Shown: positions 1 to 9,555 of the stretch, in pieces
How the letters are laid out: each line of letters begins with the position of its first letter
Numbering within the stretch: the first letter of the stretch is position 1
Position numbers and translations under genes: made by a program
Source of the DNA: Deltaproteobacteria bacterium
GTDB taxonomy: Bacteria; UBA10199; JACPAL01; JACOUP01
Reading direction: 5' to 3'
NCBI GenBank assembly: GCA_016177765.1
Contig: JACOUP010000008.1
Span: forward strand, 1,275,165 to 1,339,164
Length of the DNA: 64,000 nucleotides
Notes under the pieces: generated by a model
Databases searched by the model: none
What the model saw: only the letters and a program-made list of their open reading frames with translations
What the model was told of the DNA's origin: nothing

Positions 1-24
1 TTGAGTCTAGGCTTGGATTACTTC

Positions 25-1377
25 TTATCTCCCGATGCCGAGGTAGCGAAATCCTGCCCTGATAAGGCGTTCTTTGTCGAGGAAGTTACGACCATCCAGT
101 AAGAGAGGTTGCCGCATCTTTTTTGAGATATTTTCCCAGTTCAAATCACGATATTCAGGCCACTCCGTAGCTAAGATAATGGCATCAGCATTTTGTGCGA
201 CCTCTTCAGCCTCGGTTTGAAACGAAAGATTAAGATCGGGGTACTGTTCACGGGCACAATCCATAGCGACAGGGTCGTGGACCCTGAGGGTCACACCTCT
301 TTCGATAAGACGCTTGGCGATATCGAGTGCGGCTGATTCGCGCAGGTCATCGGTTTGTGGTTTAAAAGCGAGCCCAAGAATACCGATCGTTTTTCCCTTG
401 AGAATTTTCAGTTCGTGAAGCAGTTTTTCAACGACCCGTTCCCTTTGACGGTTGTTGATCTCGCGGGAGGCCCTTATCGTATGCATCGGAATGCCGTACT
501 CACGTGCTGTGGCCTCCAGTGCGGCAGTATCCTTGCCAAAACAGGACCCACCCCATCCGATCCCGGCCTGAAGAAATCGGGCCCCGATTCTCTTATCAAG
601 TCCAATAGCCTTGGCGATCTCAGTGATATTGGCGCCGACCCGCTCCGCCAATTCACCAATTTCATTAATAAAGCTTATTTTCAGCGCCAGAAATGAGTTA
701 GCCGCATATTTTATAAGCTCTGCCGAAGCGAGATTTGTTGTAATAAAGGGAATAGCACTTAATCCTTCGGGTCGAGGTAAAAAATTGGGAGCTGTGAATG
801 TCTGTTCAAGAACAGGTTTGTAGAGGGCATACAGTGTTTCAAGGGCCTGACCATTGTCTGAACCAACAACAACCCTGTCCGGGTAAAGGGCGTCGTGCAG
901 GGCCGCCCCCTCTCGGAGAAATTCAGGATTGGAGGCCACGGCAAACGAATGCTTGGTCCCGTTTTCTGACAATGCCTCAGAGATGAGGGCCTCGACCCAA
1001 TTGCCGCTCCCTATTGGCACGGTCGACTTGTTAACGACCACGGTTCGGCTATTCAGATATTTCCCGATGGTTCGAGCCGCCTCACGAACAAAGCTGAGGT
1101 CAGGACTCCCATCCGAAAGGCTAGGGGTACCCACAGTGATAAAAATGGCATCGGCGTCGGCAACGGCCTCTTTAGGTTCTGTCGTGAAGTGAATCTTTTT
1201 GGATGTCAATGACAACATTTGTTTAAGTCCAGGTTCGTAGAAGGGGAGAGAGGCCTTTTTTAGCTTTTCAATCTTCTTTTCATCAATATCAAGACAGGTC
1301 ACTTTGTGGCCAAGAAAATTGAAGACGACCCCTGTCGTTAATCCGACATAGCCTGTACCGATGATTGTAATATTCAT
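25..1377 (-). CDS. ugd: UDP-glucose 6-dehydrogenase
   Basis: Oxidises UDP-glucose to UDP-glucuronate with two NAD+, in the cytoplasm. The 450-residue protein has the usual family length. It starts with the Rossmann motif GTGYVG (residues 7-12), then the KYAAN catalytic Lys/Asn motif and the active-site sequence GGSCFGKD with the nucleophilic Cys intact. Its product is the substrate of the UDP-glucuronate decarboxylase homologue at 4808-5758, so the two together would give UDP-xylose. Overlaps the next upstream gene (rmlA) by 4 nt, which suggests translational coupling. It is the last complete gene of the minus-strand block in this window. Family assignment is firm; the exact sugar nucleotide is inferred. 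Confidence 0.95.
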   Translation of the reverse strand: MNITIIGTGYVGLTTGVVFNFLGHKVTCLDIDEKKIEKLKKASLPFYEPGLKQMLSLTSKKIHFTTEPKEAVADADAIFITVGTPSLSDGSPDLSFVREAARTIGKYLNSRTVVVNKSTVPIGSGNWVEALISEALSENGTKHSFAVASNPEFLREGAALHDALYPDRVVVGSDNGQALETLYALYKPVLEQTFTAPNFLPRPEGLSAIPFITTNLASAELIKYAANSFLALKISFINEIGELAERVGANITEIAKAIGLDKRIGARFLQAGIGWGGSCFGKDTAALEATAREYGIPMHTIRASREINNRQRERVVEKLLHELKILKGKTIGILGLAFKPQTDDLRESAALDIAKRLIERGVTLRVHDPVAMDCAREQYPDLNLSFQTEAEEVAQNADAIILATEWPEYRDLNWENISKKMRQPLLLDGRNFLDKERLIRAGFRYLGIGR

Positions 1378-2258
1378 AGCATTCCCTGGTTTCCTGTTTT
1401 TATCATTTGATAAAGATACTTGCCATACTGGGTTTTTTTGAGGCTCTCTGCCAAACGTTCCACCTGATCGGCGTTGATGAAATTCATACGATAGGCTATT
1501 TCTTCCAGGCAGGCTATTTTAAGACCCTGCCGTTGTTCGATGGTCTGGATAAAATTGGAGGCCTGAAGAAGAGACTCGGCCGTTCCCGTATCCAGCCAGG
1601 CATAACCGCGCCCCAGGGTTTCGACTTGAAGCTTTTTATCCCTTAAATAGTGGTTATTGACATCGGTGATTTCGAGTTCGCCGCGAGCTGAAGGTCTAAG
1701 GCCCTTGGCGATATCAACCACGCGGTTATCATAAAAATAGAGTCCTGTAACAGCGTAGTTTGATTTCGGAAGGACCGGTTTTTCCTCAATACGCAAGGCC
1801 TGCTTGTCCTTGTTAAATTCGATGACGCCATAACGCTCCGGGTCTTTAACCCAATAGGCAAAAACGGTGGCTCCTTCCTTGCGTGAGGCGGCCTTTTGAA
1901 GGTGTTCCGGCAAGCCATGACCAAAAAAGATATTGTCCCCAAGAACAAGCGCGCAACCGTCATTTTTGATGAAATCTTCCCCGATGATAAAGGCCTTGGC
2001 AATACCATCCGGTGCCGATTGTTCCGCATAGGCAAGATTCAGGCCCCACTGACTCCCATCCCTCAGGAGTTGCTTATAATGCGGAAGATCCTGGGGAGTG
2101 CTAATGACCAAGATTTCCCGGATCCTGGTCAACATGAGTGTCGAGAGGGGATAATAGACCATCGGCTTGTCGTAAACTGGAAGGAGTTGTTTTGAGATCG
2201 CATGGGTCATCGGATACAGCCGGCTCCCGTGGCCTCCCGCCAGAATGATCCCTTTCAT
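1374..2258 (-). CDS. rfbA: glucose-1-phosphate thymidylyltransferase RmlA
   Basis: Makes dTDP-glucose from dTTP and glucose 1-phosphate, the first step to dTDP-rhamnose. The 294-residue length is typical. Visible family motifs are the N-terminal nucleotide loop ([13 protein letters not shown]), the [17 protein letters not shown] stretch, the [10 protein letters not shown] motif and the EEKP motif. It overlaps both neighbours by 4 nt (ugd and rmlD). RmlD and RmlC are next to it, but the dehydratase RmlB, which should act between RmlA and RmlC, is not in the window. Confidence 0.95.
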   Translation of the reverse strand: MKGIILAGGHGSRLYPMTHAISKQLLPVYDKPMVYYPLSTLMLTRIREILVISTPQDLPHYKQLLRDGSQWGLNLAYAEQSAPDGIAKAFIIGEDFIKNDGCALVLGDNIFFGHGLPEHLQKAASRKEGATVFAYWVKDPERYGVIEFNKDKQALRIEEKPVLPKSNYAVTGLYFYDNRVVDIAKGLRPSARGELEITDVNNHYLRDKKLQVETLGRGYAWLDTGTAESLLQASNFIQTIEQRQGLKIACLEEIAYRMNFINADQVERLAESLKKTQYGKYLYQMIKTGNQGML

Positions 2259-3151
2259 CGGAGAGCTCCCCTCTCTCTGAGGTAGAGGTCCAGTGATTCA
2301 GACCAGTGGGGGATGGTTCCCACGCAAGAGGCTACTTTAGAATTGTTTAACACACTATATTTCGGTCTGAGGGCCTTTGTCGGGTATTCCTTGGAGGAAT
2401 CACCCCTGCTTGTTGTACTTGTTGACGGTTTTACAGTGGCACGGATTCCAGCCTTTTTGATGATCTGTTTAGCAAACTCATACCAAGTGGCCTGTCCTGA
2501 ATTGACGGCATGGTAAATTCCAGGTGACGCCTCCTTTTCAAGCAGAGAAGAGATCATTTTAGCGACCTCAGCAGTTGCGGTGGGAGACATGGTGATGTCA
2601 TTGACCACATCCAATTCTTTCTTTTCTTTGCCGATGCGGATCATTGTTTCGACAAAGTTGCCTCCTTTTCCGCTGGATCCTGCAGTTCCAAACAGGGAGG
2701 CCACACGGAGGATGAAAGTTTGTGGACAATAATGCAATGCCAGTTGCTCTCCCATCCCCTTCGAAGAACCATAGATGTTCAAGGGCGCCGTGGGGTCTGT
2801 TTCAACGTAGGGGCGTGTCGACAAACCATCAAAGACGTAATCGGTGCTAATATGGATGAAACGGGCTTTTTTCTGTTCACAGGACTCGGCCATCTCTTTG
2901 ACGGCGTGGGCGTTGATCGTGAACGCCTCCATGGCATGACTCTCGAGTTCATCCGTTTTATGATAGCTGGTGCAATTGATGAGGGCCTGAAAACCGACTT
3001 TTTCCAGAAAGGGGCGGATCGTATTAGTTTTTGAAACGTCCAGATCCTTGCGCGTAACAGGGAGCAATTCAAGGTTCCGGCCGGAGGCTTCAAAGACCTT
3101 TCGGATGTCAGTTCCCAGTTGTCCATTGGCACCAAGAAGAAGTATTTTCAT
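2255..3151 (-). CDS. rfbD: dTDP-4-dehydrorhamnose reductase RmlD
   Basis: Final NADPH-dependent reduction giving dTDP-L-rhamnose. 298 residues, usual length. Shows the GANGQLG nucleotide-binding motif at the N-terminus, the STDYVFDG motif and the YGSSKGMGE active-site YxxxK, all characteristic of RmlD. Start and stop overlap the neighbours by 4 nt on each side. Together with RmlA and RmlC it forms a near-complete rhamnose set lacking RmlB here. Confidence 0.93.
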   Translation of the reverse strand: MKILLLGANGQLGTDIRKVFEASGRNLELLPVTRKDLDVSKTNTIRPFLEKVGFQALINCTSYHKTDELESHAMEAFTINAHAVKEMAESCEQKKARFIHISTDYVFDGLSTRPYVETDPTAPLNIYGSSKGMGEQLALHYCPQTFILRVASLFGTAGSSGKGGNFVETMIRIGKEKKELDVVNDITMSPTATAEVAKMISSLLEKEASPGIYHAVNSGQATWYEFAKQIIKKAGIRATVKPSTSTTSRGDSSKEYPTKALRPKYSVLNNSKVASCVGTIPHWSESLDLYLRERGALR

Positions 3152-4173
3152 TGGATGTCGATGATGCCCCCGTACATCTCCACCTCTTTAATGATTCGGT
3201 GCCACTTGACCAGGTCCTGATACCAGTTCAGGGTCAGTGTCTGTGTTGTTTTATCAAGTTTCCCTTCTTCGAGGGCACGATAGATTTCCAAGGCCCCCTC
3301 CTTGGCTGTGTAACAGGCCTTGAAACCCAGTTTTTCAATTTTCTTGAAGGAAACTCGGTAGGAACGATGATCCGGGTCTCCGTACCATTCGATCTGTACC
3401 GGTTTTGGGAGCATTGCCGCAACAATTTCGGCTAGTTGGCCTATTTGATAGTTGTTTTCTTCCGAGCCGACGTTGAAAATCTGTCCATTGATGAGAGAGG
3501 GCTCCGATTGAAGCATGAGGTACATAGCTTTTGTTGTGTCCTTGACGTGGACCATCGGGCGCCATTGTTTGCCATCCCTCATGAGGGGTAATTTGCCGGT
3601 TTTCCAAGCTCCGTAGGTCATACCGTTGACAGCCAAATCAAAGCGCATCCGTGGGGAATAACCATAAACAGTGGCTTGTCTCAAGACAGTGACACAAAAC
3701 TTGTTATCAGCGAGAGGCAAAATGCCTCGTTCTGCCTTCTCGTTGGCCTTGGCGTAGGTAGTGAGTGGATTGGTGGGGCTTTCCTCACTGGCAATAACCC
3801 CCTCTTTTTGGAAGCCGTAGAGGCTACAGGAAGAGGGGAGGATATAGCGTTTAACCCCCATTTTCTTTGCCAGTTGTGCTGTATGGACGCGGGATTCATA
3901 ATTCACCTGCATGGTCGCTTTTTGAAAAAGCTCCCCGCTTGGGTCATTCGAGAGAGCCACCAGATCAATAACACAGTCCACACCCTCTAAGGTTTTTTCC
4001 GTTATTTTTCGACTATCTTCTCTGATGACCTCGATTCGCTCCTCTTTTGGCAGGAGGTTGTTCCCAAAGAAATACCGGTCCAGTGCGCGAACCCGATACC
4101 CTTCTTCCAGAAGAAGCGGAACAAGGGTTGTTCCGATATAGCCGCCGGCTCCGGTAACTAAAACTCGTTCCAT
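3148..4173 (-). CDS. NAD-dependent epimerase/dehydratase family protein with altered YxxxK
   Basis: Extended SDR fold protein of 341 residues with the N-terminal GAGGYIGTTL Rossmann motif; probably modifies a nucleotide sugar. It belongs to the same subgroup as the proteins at 32730-33746 and 39455-40399, sharing a 'SPRxRxDLxVNxxT' segment. The catalytic motif reads YAKAN (Tyr140 to Asn144), so the lysine expected four residues after Tyr is Asn; lysines sit at +2 and +6 instead. The two paralogues keep a proper YxxxK. It lies between rmlD and rmlC, where rmlB might be expected, but it does not look like RmlB. Substrate unknown. Confidence 0.8.
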   Translation of the reverse strand: MERVLVTGAGGYIGTTLVPLLLEEGYRVRALDRYFFGNNLLPKEERIEVIREDSRKITEKTLEGVDCVIDLVALSNDPSGELFQKATMQVNYESRVHTAQLAKKMGVKRYILPSSCSLYGFQKEGVIASEESPTNPLTTYAKANEKAERGILPLADNKFCVTVLRQATVYGYSPRMRFDLAVNGMTYGAWKTGKLPLMRDGKQWRPMVHVKDTTKAMYLMLQSEPSLINGQIFNVGSEENNYQIGQLAEIVAAMLPKPVQIEWYGDPDHRSYRVSFKKIEKLGFKACYTAKEGALEIYRALEEGKLDKTTQTLTLNWYQDLVKWHRIIKEVEMYGGIIDIQ

Positions 4174-4176
4174 AGA

Positions 4177-4746
4177 TTAATCTCTTGGTTTGTATTCAAA
4201 AAGATCCTTGAGATTCCGCAAGCGAGGATGAACCTTGTCCTTATCCGAAAGAACCGCTTCTTTTCCGGTGACAGGCCACTCAATGGCCAGATCCGGATCA
4301 TTCCACAAAAGTCCTTTGTCATGAGTGGGAGAATAATAATTGGTGACTTTATAGATAACTTCAGTGCTCGGTTCCAAAGTGCAAAAACCGTGGGCAAAAC
4401 CAATCGGGATGAGGGCCTGATTCCCTTGATCGGCACTCAGAACCATTGAGACATGTTTTCCAAAGGTGGGAGAGTTTTTACGTATATCGACAGCAACATC
4501 GAATATGGATCCTTTAATGACTCGAATGAGTTTATCCAATGCAAAAGGAGGGGTTTGAAAATGGAGGCCACGAATAGTCCCTTTTTCTGCTGATAATGAG
4601 TGGTTGTCTTGAATAAAATCAAGACGGACTCCCCAATTCTCAAACACCTTCTTGTTATAGGTTTCTGAGAAAAAACCACGGTGGTCCGCAAATTTCTTAG
4701 GAACAAAGATTTTTACTTCTGGAATAGCGGTCTCAACGACTTTCAT
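4177..4746 (-). CDS. rfbC: dTDP-4-dehydrorhamnose 3,5-epimerase RmlC
   Basis: Cupin-fold epimerase acting between the dehydratase and RmlD in dTDP-rhamnose synthesis. I chose the ATG at 4746 (MKVVETAIPEVKIF...), which gives 189 residues, normal for RmlC; the reading frame stays open further upstream but that extension is not RmlC-like. Visible motifs are DHRGFFSETY, the catalytic-His segment IRGLHFQ (histidine paired with the later Asp) and the IPIGFAHGF segment. Sits 61 nt downstream of the UDP-xylose-synthase homologue. Confidence 0.93.
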   Translation of the reverse strand: MKVVETAIPEVKIFVPKKFADHRGFFSETYNKKVFENWGVRLDFIQDNHSLSAEKGTIRGLHFQTPPFALDKLIRVIKGSIFDVAVDIRKNSPTFGKHVSMVLSADQGNQALIPIGFAHGFCTLEPSTEVIYKVTNYYSPTHDKGLLWNDPDLAIEWPVTGKEAVLSDKDKVHPRLRNLKDLFEYKPRD

Positions 4747-4807
4747 GATGGCTGTTAAATCCTCGGCCCCTGTTGATATCGGTTCAAGATTTTTAAGGCA
4801 AGAGCTT

Positions 4808-5758
4808 TTAACGGTCCTTTTCCCTAAAATAATCAATAGTTTGAAGCAGTCCCTGACGGAGGGGGATCTTTGGTTCCCAACCCAAGAGCTGTTTTGCCAA
4901 GCGAATGTCCGGCTGGCGTCTCTTGGGGTCATCCTGGGGAAGAGTAGAAAAGACAACCCGAGAACGGCTTTTCGTTAATTCCTTAACAATATTAGCTAGT
5001 TCAAGAACCGTATATTCATCGGGGTTCCCCAGATTGACGGGGTCATGATATTCCTTGGCCATGAGGCGTATGATCCCTTCGATCAGGTCATCAATATATT
5101 GCAGGCTCCGTGTCTGCTTTCCACTCCCATAAACCGTCAAGGGTTCCCCTTGGAGTGCCTGATTGATGAAATTGGTGACAACCCGTCCATCGTTAGCGTC
5201 CATGGAGGGACCGTAGGTATTAAAGATCCGTATCAGCCTTGTGGAAACCTTGTGGTAACGATGGTAGGCCATGACCAGCGCCTCGGCGTATCGTTTCCCC
5301 TCATCATAAACGGATCGGGGCCCTGTTGAACTTACATTTCCTTTGTATGATTCTGGTTGCGGGTGTATTTCCGGATCACCATAGATCTCACTTGTGCTGG
5401 CCAGAAAAAAGCGAGCCCCCATTTTTTTAGCAGATTCCAAAAGGTGAAAAGTCCCCTCGCCATTCACCCGCAGGGTTTCAACAGGCCTGTCCAGATACTT
5501 GGGAGGAGAAGCAGGGCTGGCAAAGTGCATGACCCAGTCGAAGGACCTAGGGAGATTCAAGGCGGGTATGACGTCTTTCTGCAAAAAATCGAATTTTGGT
5601 TCTTTCTTGAGTGGAGCCACGTTTTGCAGGCTTCCTGTCACAAGGTTATCGATACCGACCACTTCGTAGCCTTCGTGAAGAAGGCGTCTGGCCAAGTGAC
5701 TTCCTATAAATCCTGCGGCTCCTGTTAACAAGACCCGTCCTGTTTTCTTATTGTTCAT
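4808..5758 (-). CDS. UDP-glucuronate decarboxylase (UDP-xylose synthase) homologue
   Basis: Extended SDR that decarboxylates UDP-glucuronate to UDP-xylose. From the ATG at 5758 (MNNKKTGRVLLTG...) the protein has 316 residues, matching bacterial Uxs enzymes. It has GAAGFIGSHL at the N-terminus, the hallmark YDEGKRYAE active-site motif and RIFNTYGP. The open frame continues upstream to 5875, but that part overlaps the glycosyltransferase gene heavily and has no family similarity. With the 5758 start the overlap is 11 nt. Substrate would come from ugd at 25-1377. Confidence 0.9.
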   Translation of the reverse strand: MNNKKTGRVLLTGAAGFIGSHLARRLLHEGYEVVGIDNLVTGSLQNVAPLKKEPKFDFLQKDVIPALNLPRSFDWVMHFASPASPPKYLDRPVETLRVNGEGTFHLLESAKKMGARFFLASTSEIYGDPEIHPQPESYKGNVSSTGPRSVYDEGKRYAEALVMAYHRYHKVSTRLIRIFNTYGPSMDANDGRVVTNFINQALQGEPLTVYGSGKQTRSLQYIDDLIEGIIRLMAKEYHDPVNLGNPDEYTVLELANIVKELTKSRSRVVFSTLPQDDPKRRQPDIRLAKQLLGWEPKIPLRQGLLQTIDYFREKDR

Positions 5759-6932
5759 AAACACCTTTCTCTGCCAGTTGAGTGATAGCTCTGGCAAATG
5801 CCTCTTCTCCATGATTTTTCTGATACACCTTTTGCATGGCCAGAATCTTATCCCTGATAAAAGAGCTTTCGGCAACCTGGATGATCCTGGAAATTATTTC
5901 CCCCCCCGCAAAGTTATCGTACCAATTCATAATTAATTCGCCAAGATCATGTTTTGTCAATTCACTGGCCATCCACGTCCCATTTGAAACGAGGGTTGGC
6001 TTGCCGGCGCTTATTGCCTCAACAAAAATCCCAGAAGTTCCTTGGCTATAAGTTTTTGGATCGTAAGGGAGAAGAATGACATCGGAGACGTTGAGCCAAT
6101 AGAGGTACTCCTTTTCTGTTAATGTATCCTTAATAAGCTCAATTTTAATCCCATCAGGAGATCCTGACAAAAATGAGTTGTGAGCGGCTACAAGCTTAAT
6201 GTTTAAAGCTTTTGGCCCGTCTATTTTTGAGATTGCTTGAATAATCTCTAAACCCTTTGAAGTTCTGGGTCTGCCTGGCCACCAGCAAGTGACGCCAACA
6301 AGAGGACCTTGTTTTGAGAACGAGGGGAGTTCAGGATGAACATGGGGTATGGGAACCACCGCTACTTTCTCATTGAAATAAGCGGAGAGGGAATGCGCTA
6401 ACAAGTGACTGTCCGTTAACAACCTTATTTTTTCTGGAGAGAGGATTTTTTTCAGTATTTGATTGAGGTATTTGTAGGGAAGACCATGAAGGCGCAACTG
6501 TGCCGGCTCATATCTGTAGAGAAGCCATAGTGACAACCCTTTTTTCCTGGCTGTCAAAAAAAGAATCAAGGTAAGAATAAACAGAATTGAAGAAGAAAAA
6601 GACTCTAGAAATATAATTGTGCTTTCCATTTTTTTCATACGTTTGAAATACGGTAAACAAAGGAGTCCAAAGGAAAAAGCTCTTTTGATCCTTAAGTAGA
6701 TTTTTTTCAGATAGGGACTATTGTCATCCAGCTTCTCGGGAGGAAGAATTTTTTCCCAGTGCCTGGGAAGGTTGTCAATGTTGCAGGATAAGGGAAGCCA
6801 GACACGATAACCTAACCCAAGATGATCGGCTGCCTTTTCAACACTTTTATGATAGGCGAAATCATGCCCTGCTTCATCAAATAAAAAGGGGGCAACTGCA
6901 ATTAAGAGTGTTTCTGAATTATTCGAGGTCAC
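5748..6932 (-). CDS. glycosyltransferase, GT-B fold (GT4-like)
   Basis: 394-residue protein that probably transfers a sugar from a nucleotide donor to a lipid-linked glycan at the cytoplasmic membrane. The C-terminal half carries the GT4-type donor site, with GTSGIFVEAISAGKPTLVS (the E-x7-E region) near residues 300-320. A hydrophobic segment lies near residues 105-125 (an IIFLESFSSSILFILTLILF-like stretch), unusual for a soluble GT-B enzyme and possibly a membrane contact. GTG start at 6932 directly abuts the TAA of the upstream epimerase gene. Donor and acceptor unknown. Confidence 0.75.
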   Translation of the reverse strand: MTSNNSETLLIAVAPFLFDEAGHDFAYHKSVEKAADHLGLGYRVWLPLSCNIDNLPRHWEKILPPEKLDDNSPYLKKIYLRIKRAFSFGLLCLPYFKRMKKMESTIIFLESFSSSILFILTLILFLTARKKGLSLWLLYRYEPAQLRLHGLPYKYLNQILKKILSPEKIRLLTDSHLLAHSLSAYFNEKVAVVPIPHVHPELPSFSKQGPLVGVTCWWPGRPRTSKGLEIIQAISKIDGPKALNIKLVAAHNSFLSGSPDGIKIELIKDTLTEKEYLYWLNVSDVILLPYDPKTYSQGTSGIFVEAISAGKPTLVSNGTWMASELTKHDLGELIMNWYDNFAGGEIISRIIQVAESSFIRDKILAMQKVYQKNHGEEAFARAITQLAEKGVYEQ

Positions 6933-7853
6933 TTAGGAAACAAATAATTCTTTTCGTGTAAGAAACCAGTCGATTGTTTTAGACAACCCCTTTTCCATGG
7001 GGATCAGTTGAAGGTTTGGAATTAAGCGCTTCAACTTGGTGGTATCAAGACACTTCGATTTAGCACCGATGTATTTTGTTTTATCAAACTGGATCTTTTT
7101 TGAATCATACCCAACATGACGGCAGATAAGATCCGCAAAATACCGAATGGTAAATTCCTCGCCAGCACCAATATTGATTGTTTCATTTTTGGATCGTTCG
7201 GCAAGAGTGAGTAGAATTTCTACAAAATCACTGAGGTAAACAATCTCTCGTGACTGAACCCCATCTCCCCAAAGAACAACCGGCTCTCCCAACAGTTTTC
7301 CGCGAATGATTTTTCGGATAAGATCAAAAATAAAGTGCATCTGACGGCCATCCTCATGATAATCGGGGCCGTAAAGCGTCGAAGGAACAATATGAAGATA
7401 GTTAAGACCAAACTGCTTGTTGAGTGATAGAAGGCCCGTATAAAGCATCCTTTTGGTCATGGCATAGGTAAAGAGGCTCTCAATGGGGCGGCCTGCGAGG
7501 TAATTTTCCTCCTTTAAGGGAAGATTGGGGTCATAGGAACAGCTCGTTCCCATACAGACCAGTTTTGCCTGTTTTTGATGCTCATGCCACCAGGACAAAA
7601 CATGAGTATTGATCTTTTGGTTAATAACCCACTGCTCACCGGGGTGATGAAGGCAAAAGTCGCCGGCCTGTGTCCAGGCGGCGAGATGGTAGATAAGATC
7701 ATAGTGCTGGTCCTTAAACTGATTGAGCGATCCTTCCTGGGTAAGATCACAGTTTTTGGATCCCAGAACCGTAAGGACATTTCCCCTTTGCCTCAGTTGA
7801 TTGGTGAGCGCCTTGCCTAAAAAACCGGTAGCTCCTGTTATCAGTATGTTCAT
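6933..7853 (-). CDS. NAD-dependent epimerase/reductase, GDP-fucose-synthase-like
   Basis: Extended SDR of 306 residues with N-terminal GATGFLGKAL. The MGTSCSYDP segment and the catalytic YAMTK (YxxxK) resemble GDP-L-fucose synthase/4-keto-sugar epimerase-reductases. It overlaps the C-methyltransferase gene by 1 nt, and that partner typically acts on a 4-keto or 3-keto nucleotide sugar, so a role in finishing a C-methylated deoxysugar is a reasonable inference. Exact substrate not readable from sequence. Confidence 0.78.
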   Translation of the reverse strand: MNILITGATGFLGKALTNQLRQRGNVLTVLGSKNCDLTQEGSLNQFKDQHYDLIYHLAAWTQAGDFCLHHPGEQWVINQKINTHVLSWWHEHQKQAKLVCMGTSCSYDPNLPLKEENYLAGRPIESLFTYAMTKRMLYTGLLSLNKQFGLNYLHIVPSTLYGPDYHEDGRQMHFIFDLIRKIIRGKLLGEPVVLWGDGVQSREIVYLSDFVEILLTLAERSKNETINIGAGEEFTIRYFADLICRHVGYDSKKIQFDKTKYIGAKSKCLDTTKLKRLIPNLQLIPMEKGLSKTIDWFLTRKELFVS

Positions 7854-9058
7854 CAGGAAATTTTGGGATTGACTGGAAAGTAAAATTCAACGCCCGATTG
7901 AATAAGGTGCTTATTATTGGCCAAAATTTCTTTTTTGAAATTCCAGGCCAGGACGTAGTAGATATCAGGCTGTGTTGTGACTTCATCCTCCAAAATAATC
8001 GGGATATGAGAGCCAGGGGAGTAGAGTCCTTTTCGAAGTTTGTTTTTTTCTACCAAGAAATCAATATATTGGGTCCCAATGCCAAAATAGTTAAGGAGTG
8101 TGTTTCCCTTGGCGGGGGCTCCGAAACCGTAAATTCTTTTTCCCTGTTTCTTTTTTTGTTTTAAATAGGCGATGTTTTCTGCCTTCATTTGCGTCATTCG
8201 CTGTCCTAACTGAACATACGTGTCAAGTTTATTGGCACCACTGGCGTGTTCTGCTTTTTGCAATATTTCAAGCCTTTCTGAAACAGGTCGTTTTCCATTA
8301 TGTCCTACAAAAGCGATGATTGAACCTCCGTGAATGGAAGAAAAATAAGCGTCAAACAGAGCTAAGCCATGGCGGTGTAATAATACTCCCAAGTTTTCCA
8401 AATTATAATAGAGCAAGTGCTCGTGATAAATTTGATCGAAAGCTCCATTTTCAACAATATTTTTCATATACAAAAATTGGACAACAAAGATGCCATCTTC
8501 TTTTAAGAGGTGACGGATTCCCTCGGTTGCCGAATGGAGTTCTTCCAGATGAAAAAATACACCGGCAGCATTAATGACATCAAATTTTCGATTTAACTCG
8601 AGAGCTGTTTCTTGATTAAAAAACCGATTGACTGTTTCAATTCCTATCTCGTTGGCTAACTTGGCAATTTTTTGGGAAGGTTCGACCCCCAGCACCTTAA
8701 ATCCAAGTGCTTTATAATGCTTCAACTGGGTTCCATCATTGGAGCCTATATCCAGTGCCGCCTTTTCTTTCTTCGATTGAAAAAAAAGTTTGTTTACCTC
8801 ACTGGCAACAGAACTAAAATGATCACTGAGTGTCCGCGTAATACCTGAAAGGTAATCATAACCACAAAACATGGTTTCCTTTGGTACAGTATGGTCCAGC
8901 TGAGGAGTATGGCAGTGATGACAAAAAATAAGCCGTAGTGGATAAAAACATTCTTTTCCTACTTCTTCTTTTTTTAAGAAATTCTGACACCAGGGCTGAA
9001 GTCCTAAATCAATAGCTAACTCCAGTTCAGTAGAATCACAAATGCGGCAAAGCATCAT
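7853..9058 (-). CDS. nucleotide-sugar C-methyltransferase
   Basis: 401 residues with the three-part layout of sugar C-methyltransferases (TylC3/NovU/CloU type). The N-terminal zinc-binding domain has four Cys (CRIC near residue 4 and CHHC near residue 46). The central SAM-binding domain has ALDIGSNDGTQLK. The C-terminal methyltransf_14-type domain has the GFGAPAKGNTLLNY motif. These enzymes add a methyl branch to a keto deoxysugar on a nucleotide carrier. The branch-forming function fits the ThDP carboligase candidates elsewhere in the cluster. Two consecutive ATG codons could serve as start. Confidence 0.88.
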   Translation of the reverse strand: MMLCRICDSTELELAIDLGLQPWCQNFLKKEEVGKECFYPLRLIFCHHCHTPQLDHTVPKETMFCGYDYLSGITRTLSDHFSSVASEVNKLFFQSKKEKAALDIGSNDGTQLKHYKALGFKVLGVEPSQKIAKLANEIGIETVNRFFNQETALELNRKFDVINAAGVFFHLEELHSATEGIRHLLKEDGIFVVQFLYMKNIVENGAFDQIYHEHLLYYNLENLGVLLHRHGLALFDAYFSSIHGGSIIAFVGHNGKRPVSERLEILQKAEHASGANKLDTYVQLGQRMTQMKAENIAYLKQKKKQGKRIYGFGAPAKGNTLLNYFGIGTQYIDFLVEKNKLRKGLYSPGSHIPIILEDEVTTQPDIYYVLAWNFKKEILANNKHLIQSGVEFYFPVNPKIS

Positions 9059-9165
9059 AACAAGATCTCCTTTTTTGCGTCTAATCTATCGTTGTTTTCA
9101 ACTTGTTTCTTATGTACACGGATATTCTGTTGACGTCTTTTGATCCCTTTGGTAGGCCCTATCGC

Positions 9166-9555
9166 ATGAGAATTGTCAAGATGGAACCGCAGTGTAACCT
9201 GACTACTATCTACGATGGTCGTGGTGGGATTTTCACCTGGAATCCAAAAGACCTGCCGATTGTTGAATGGAACTTTATGTATTACAGTCCAGGCAAGGTT
9301 CGTGGGAATCATTACCATTCCGAATTTGATGAATATATTTTAGTCACCTTTGGCAATGGTGTTATGGTGTCTCGAGAGTCTGATGGTGCCCCTGAGGAAT
9401 TTCTCTATTTAGGACGTGGTGATTGTGTTTATATCCCTCGTAATACACCCCACGCATTTCAGGCGATCACAGAGTGTACCATTGCCAGTTTTCTCACTAA
9501 GAAATGGGATGATTGTGAGGTCCCTGTTCTTCGCAAAGAATTAATCAAGGTTTAA
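9166..9555 (+). CDS. cupin-domain protein, possible sugar isomerase/epimerase
   Basis: Small cupin of about 129 residues. The central motif is GNHYHSEFDEYILVTFGNG, followed by PRNTPHAF, which gives the HxH(x)E plus distal His metal set. Such cupins in polysaccharide loci are often keto-isomerases or epimerases related to RmlC/FdtA, but the family is broad. ATG at 9166 is preceded by GGTAGG about 9 nt upstream; in-frame starts at 9103 (TTG) and 9112 (ATG) lack a ribosome site. It is the only plus-strand gene within the 44-kb minus-strand block and overlaps the 3' end of the convergent oxidoreductase gene by 11 nt. Confidence 0.75.
   Translation: MRIVKMEPQCNLTTIYDGRGGIFTWNPKDLPIVEWNFMYYSPGKVRGNHYHSEFDEYILVTFGNGVMVSRESDGAPEEFLYLGRGDCVYIPRNTPHAFQAITECTIASFLTKKWDDCEVPVLRKELIKV

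Noticed and set aside
355-696. Open frame of 113 codons on the plus strand
   Set aside because: Lies wholly antisense to ugd, has no ribosome site and no recognisable protein similarity.
4747-4956. N-terminal extension of the RmlC frame
   Set aside because: The extra 70 residues do not resemble RmlC and overlap the UDP-xylose-synthase gene.
9055-9318. Minus-strand open frame opposite the cupin gene
   Set aside because: The plus-strand frame encodes a clear cupin; the minus-strand product matches nothing and would overlap the methyltransferase gene start.
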